From Sutcliffiella deserti (GTDB lineage Bacteria; Bacillota; Bacilli; Bacillales; Bacillaceae_I): 64,000 nt of DNA. Position numbers and translations under genes: made by a program. This document shows, piece by piece, positions 61,636-64,000 of the stretch; the first letter of the stretch is position 1; the number at the start of each line of letters is the position of its first letter. A model generated the notes under the pieces. It was not told where the DNA came from. It saw only the letters and a program-made list of their open reading frames with translations, and ran no database searches. The stretch lies in contig NZ_JAIQDB010000001.1 in assembly GCF_020037475.1 (NCBI RefSeq), forward strand, positions 62,001 to 126,000. Reading direction: 5' to 3'.

Positions 61636-62445
61636 TCAGCTTTTCTTAATTTTAGAAGGATTATTAACCTTGTATAGAACGGAATCTTCAATGACAAATT
61701 CCTCTTCAATCTCTTTACCTTTAGGTAGTTTCTTTTTAACAATTTTCCCGTCAAATTCAAGCTTCTCACCTGGTGTTAATTCGAACTTTTTTAACGTTTT
61801 CGAATGAGAGCACCACGCAAGACCCACATTTATAGGATTATCCTGATCAATGATTACATTCTCTAATACAACTACTTCGTCATTTTCTTCATTAAAATGA
61901 TTCCAGCTTAAAGCTAGTTGCTTAACAGTAGCAGTAAAATGCACCTTATCTAACGGTAAATCTAGTTTTTCATTTTTTTCTTTATCCACTTTCTCTTTCT
62001 TAGGCGCCTTTTTATCCTGTTTAAAGGCTTTTTTCATTTCATTCTTTGAAGGAGCTACTGTAGGTTGTTTCTTTTCTACGGAAACAGCAGCAAGTGTTTC
62101 TTCCTTGTCAGATGAAGCAGGTATTGCTTTACCGAAATTAGGTGACTGCATTTCCTTTAAATACGCAGGATGAATGCAACTTAAATTACCATCTTGAAAT
62201 TCAATGACAATCGTGTAGAGATCATTCTCTTTTCCGTACACCTCATAACCCTTAATAGAGACAAGTCGCTGGTATGTAGCATCCTTATACCAAAATTGTT
62301 TTTTCACTTCTTTTGTAGTGGATAACCCCCACTCTCTAACTTTGTCTTGATAGTGGGATTCGTCTGTAAAAGTTTCAAACTCGCCTTTAGGTGGCAAATA
62401 TAATGTTCGATCAGAATCTTCAATGTGAGGTAAAATAATAGCCAT
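61636..62445 (-). CDS. Conserved hypothetical protein with OB-fold-like C-terminus
   Basis: The 269-residue product has a compact N-terminal domain (residues about 1-115), a lysine-rich charged linker (KKAFKQDKKAPKKEKVDKEKNEK) and a C-terminal beta-rich domain (VHFTATVKQLALSWNHFNEENDEVVVLENVIIDQDNPINVGLAW...EFVIEDSVLYKVNNPSKI) that resembles an OB fold. ATG 62445 has AAGGGTGTGG upstream; a longer frame to 62496 is less supported. The architecture suggests nucleic acid binding, but I do not recognise the family. Confidence 0.65.
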   Translation of the reverse strand: MAIILPHIEDSDRTLYLPPKGEFETFTDESHYQDKVREWGLSTTKEVKKQFWYKDATYQRLVSIKGYEVYGKENDLYTIVIEFQDGNLSCIHPAYLKEMQSPNFGKAIPASSDKEETLAAVSVEKKQPTVAPSKNEMKKAFKQDKKAPKKEKVDKEKNEKLDLPLDKVHFTATVKQLALSWNHFNEENDEVVVLENVIIDQDNPINVGLAWCSHSKTLKKFELTPGEKLEFDGKIVKKKLPKGKEIEEEFVIEDSVLYKVNNPSKIKKS

Positions 62446-62576
62446 AGTTCCACACCCTTTCCAAACTATTGTATACCAGCACAGATTTTTCACCAACTAA
62501 TATAACTGAGATCTTCTTTAATAGGAGAGTGATTATAGGTCATATGTACCGTTGCTGTTATGGAGGAGAAAAATCT

Positions 62577-62636
62577 ATGATATCGTGGGTAAAATTTTAC
62601 ATGGACTTATTTATCATTCACATAAGAATTATTTAA
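62577..62636 (+). CDS. Possible small hydrophobic peptide
   Basis: A 19-residue peptide (MISWVKFYMDLFIIHIRII) could start at ATG 62577, ten bases after GGAGGAG. An in-frame ATG at 62544 would give 30 residues. It would be a membrane-associated microprotein. Codon evidence is too short to judge, and this may be chance. Confidence 0.25.
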   Translation: MISWVKFYMDLFIIHIRII

Positions 62637-62742
62637 TCCGAGTTAATATTTGATCATCCAACTTTTAAGTTTATAAACAACTTTTTCACTATATCGACCA
62701 ATTGGAGTAATTAAGGTCATTTGACATTTTGCGACACAAACT

Positions 62743-62785
62743 GCGCTACCCTTTAACAAGGATTAGCGCTCATTTTCTTTTTATA
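62743..62785 (+). terminator. Orphan terminator-like hairpin
   Basis: GCGCTA and CCTT pair with AAGG and TAGCGC, then a T-rich stretch follows. It has no clear gene upstream on the plus strand apart from the microORF. Confidence 0.5.
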
Positions 62786-63050
62786 GGCGTATAGATAAAT
62801 AAAATATTGTTAGAATTATTTGATTATGAAATAATTGGTATTAAGATACATATTGGAAAAGAAGGTAGCATAGTCCAGTAAAGTAAGAGATGTTCTTCGT
62901 TAAGTAATAAATTCAAAGATCCTCTTGCACCAGAAAATAAAGGATCACTTGCTTCAAGGGAGCGGTTCTTGTAGTCATTTTTGGTATTAGCTTTATTGTG
63001 AATTTTTGAGCTATGAATAATGTATCTAATATCTAAAGGGGGATCATTTA

Positions 63051-63476
63051 ATGTTTGTGGTTAATGTTGAGGGTGCCATTCAACGAAACGGACAATGGCT
63101 TTTAATCTTAAGAAGCGAAAAGGAAGAGCATGCAGGAGGAACACTTTCATTGGTCGGTGGAAAATGTGAACTTGAAGGTTTTTCATCAGATATTTTAGAA
63201 AGAACCTTAATAAGAGAGATTTTTGAGGAAGTAGGATGCGAAGTTACAGGTCTTAGATACGTAAATAGTTCATCCTTTGTTACTGACACAGGAATAAATG
63301 TGATAGATGTTGTTTTTCTATGTGAGTATAAGTCGGGAGAGCCTTATCCTAAAAGCAGTGAAGAGGTTGATGATATTAGGTGGATGACAACCTCAGAGAT
63401 TCTAGCTGGTACAGACGTGCCAGGATATTTAAAGGAAAGCATTAAGCAAGCAGAGAAGATACTTCTAGAGATTTAA
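63051..63476 (+). CDS. Nudix hydrolase
   Basis: The 141-residue protein has a Nudix box with an enlarged first spacer: GGKCELEGFSSDILERTLIREIFEEVGCEV, where R-E-x2-E-E-x-G is intact and the upstream Glu is farther away than in the classical motif. It probably hydrolyses a nucleoside diphosphate derivative or a related compound. AAAGGGGGATC lies upstream of the ATG. The next gene begins 133 bp later. Confidence 0.85.
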   Translation: MFVVNVEGAIQRNGQWLLILRSEKEEHAGGTLSLVGGKCELEGFSSDILERTLIREIFEEVGCEVTGLRYVNSSSFVTDTGINVIDVVFLCEYKSGEPYPKSSEEVDDIRWMTTSEILAGTDVPGYLKESIKQAEKILLEI

Positions 63477-63608
63477 TAAACTGAATATTCGTAGTACATA
63501 TTTATTTTATGAGATCGATGCTGTAACAAGAAAATAACTAGTAATATGAGAGGTGATTGAGTGGATCACCTGATTCAGATAAAGGTATAAATTAAGAGGT
63601 GAAGCAAC

Positions 63609-64000
63609 TTGAATTTATTTAATATCATTAAAAATCAAAATGAATATTGGTTAGTTGACCAAATCAAAAGGGATCATGTTCCAGAAGAATTATATTTTCG
63701 TCAATTGGAAGAAATTCTGGGAGATTGGAACCATCAGGGAATTGGCTATTTATCATTACTTATGGATGAAAGCTTTGAAGATTGGCTGCACCTAAAAATG
63801 TTTAGCAAGATTTCAAGTATCGTTGAGTATACAAAAATTCTGGAGAATTTGCCGGAAACAGATAATCTACTTGTTTGGCATTCTCTTTCGGAAGAAATGT
63901 TAAGTGAAAAAGAATATGAAAAATTATACGAGCTTTGCCGATCAGGGTCTGCCAATAAGAATACAAAACAACCTATTGACCAAGTAATGAACTCGATTAG
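63609..64000 (+). CDS. Hypothetical protein, 3' truncated by the window
   Basis: A TTG start at 63609 has GAGGTG (63596-63601) seven bases upstream. The frame stays open for 130 codons to the window end. The sequence (MNLFNIIKNQNEYWLVDQIK..., DHVPEELYFRQLEEILGDWNHQGIGYLSLLMDESFEDW) is largely helical, soluble and rich in Asp, Glu, Trp and Leu. I do not recognise the family. The 130 codons show no stop, which supports coding. Confidence 0.6.
   Translation, partial: MNLFNIIKNQNEYWLVDQIKRDHVPEELYFRQLEEILGDWNHQGIGYLSLLMDESFEDWLHLKMFSKISSIVEYTKILENLPETDNLLVWHSLSEEMLSEKEYEKLYELCRSGSANKNTKQPIDQVMNSI

Larger units (their letters stand above)
62446..63050. other. Long intergenic region with a microORF and a hairpin
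   Basis: A 30-residue frame at 62544-62636 (ATG 62544, with an internal ATG 62577 behind GGAGGAG) could encode a small hydrophobic peptide ending FYMDLFIIHIRII. A terminator-like hairpin lies at 62743-62769 (GCGCTA/TAGCGC with inner CCTT/AAGG), followed by T-rich sequence. No other gene is seen. Confidence 0.35.

Overview
This window looks like a chromosomal segment of a low-G+C, Gram-positive member of the Bacillaceae. Shine-Dalgarno sequences are strong (GGAGG/AAGGAGG), TTG starts are frequent, and many genes have close Bacillus counterparts: the DesK/DesR pair, pbpC, opuA, cydA-cydB-cydS, fabF, tcyP, trhO, fumC, and a dioxygenase behind a near-perfect MhqR operator. I see no rRNA, tRNA, CRISPR array, intact insertion sequence or prophage.

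Layout. 0-10 kb: the 3' end of an M3-type peptidase gene, a flavodoxin-like oxidoreductase, a 53-bp tandem-repeat array, the class B penicillin-binding protein gene pbpC, a GNAT acetyltransferase, a YceI protein behind an MhqR-like site, a membrane-anchored trypsin-like protease and a SUV3-like helicase. 9.5-16 kb is the most accessory-looking stretch. It holds a large protein with an EVE-like N-terminus, a second EVE/PUA-like region and a McrB-type AAA+ module but no McrC; then a membrane-protein gene broken by a one-base frameshift and coupled to a second membrane-protein gene; then a CapV-like patatin phospholipase and a class 1A AdoMet decarboxylase. 16-23 kb: a DAO-family oxidoreductase, a UvrC-N/GIY-YIG-like protein, glycine betaine uptake genes (opuAC divergent from opuAA-opuAB), a degenerate PHP protein and a PAS-STAS regulator. 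23-31 kb: a DUF4129/DUF4350/MoxR/DUF58 operon with SpoIIM-like and RDD membrane proteins, then a cold-shock gene. 31-45 kb: the MhqR-controlled dioxygenase, a SatD/DUF3307 pair, cytochrome bd (with a 32-residue CydS that is easily missed), an HTH-TPR regulator, DesK/DesR, a DEAD-box helicase and FabF. 45-64 kb: an MFS exporter with a divergent XRE-TPR regulator and twin operators, an amidase, a DUF1292 protein, the second and larger 53-bp array, tcyP, trhO, fumC, a TetR-controlled ABC exporter, a manganese catalase, a 2-hydroxyacid dehydrogenase, an OB-fold-like protein and a Nudix hydrolase. A gene open to the window edge ends the region.

Best leads for something undescribed: (1) two intergenic arrays 49 kb apart, both with an exact 53-bp period and the same ATGTAC...GTACAT core; (2) the single-gene EVE-EVE-McrB protein with an altered Walker B and an altered McrB signature; (3) a hairpin repeat family whose two terminal arms co-vary between copies; (4) the frameshifted membrane gene in a run of six A, whose repaired frame ends in an ATGA overlap with the next gene.

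Functional threads are redox and electrophile defence (YceI, dioxygenase, Mn catalase, flavodoxin-like protein, cytochrome bd), membrane homeostasis (DesKR, FabF, PBP3, MoxR cluster) and osmoprotection (OpuA). All assignments come from reading the sequence; no database search was possible.
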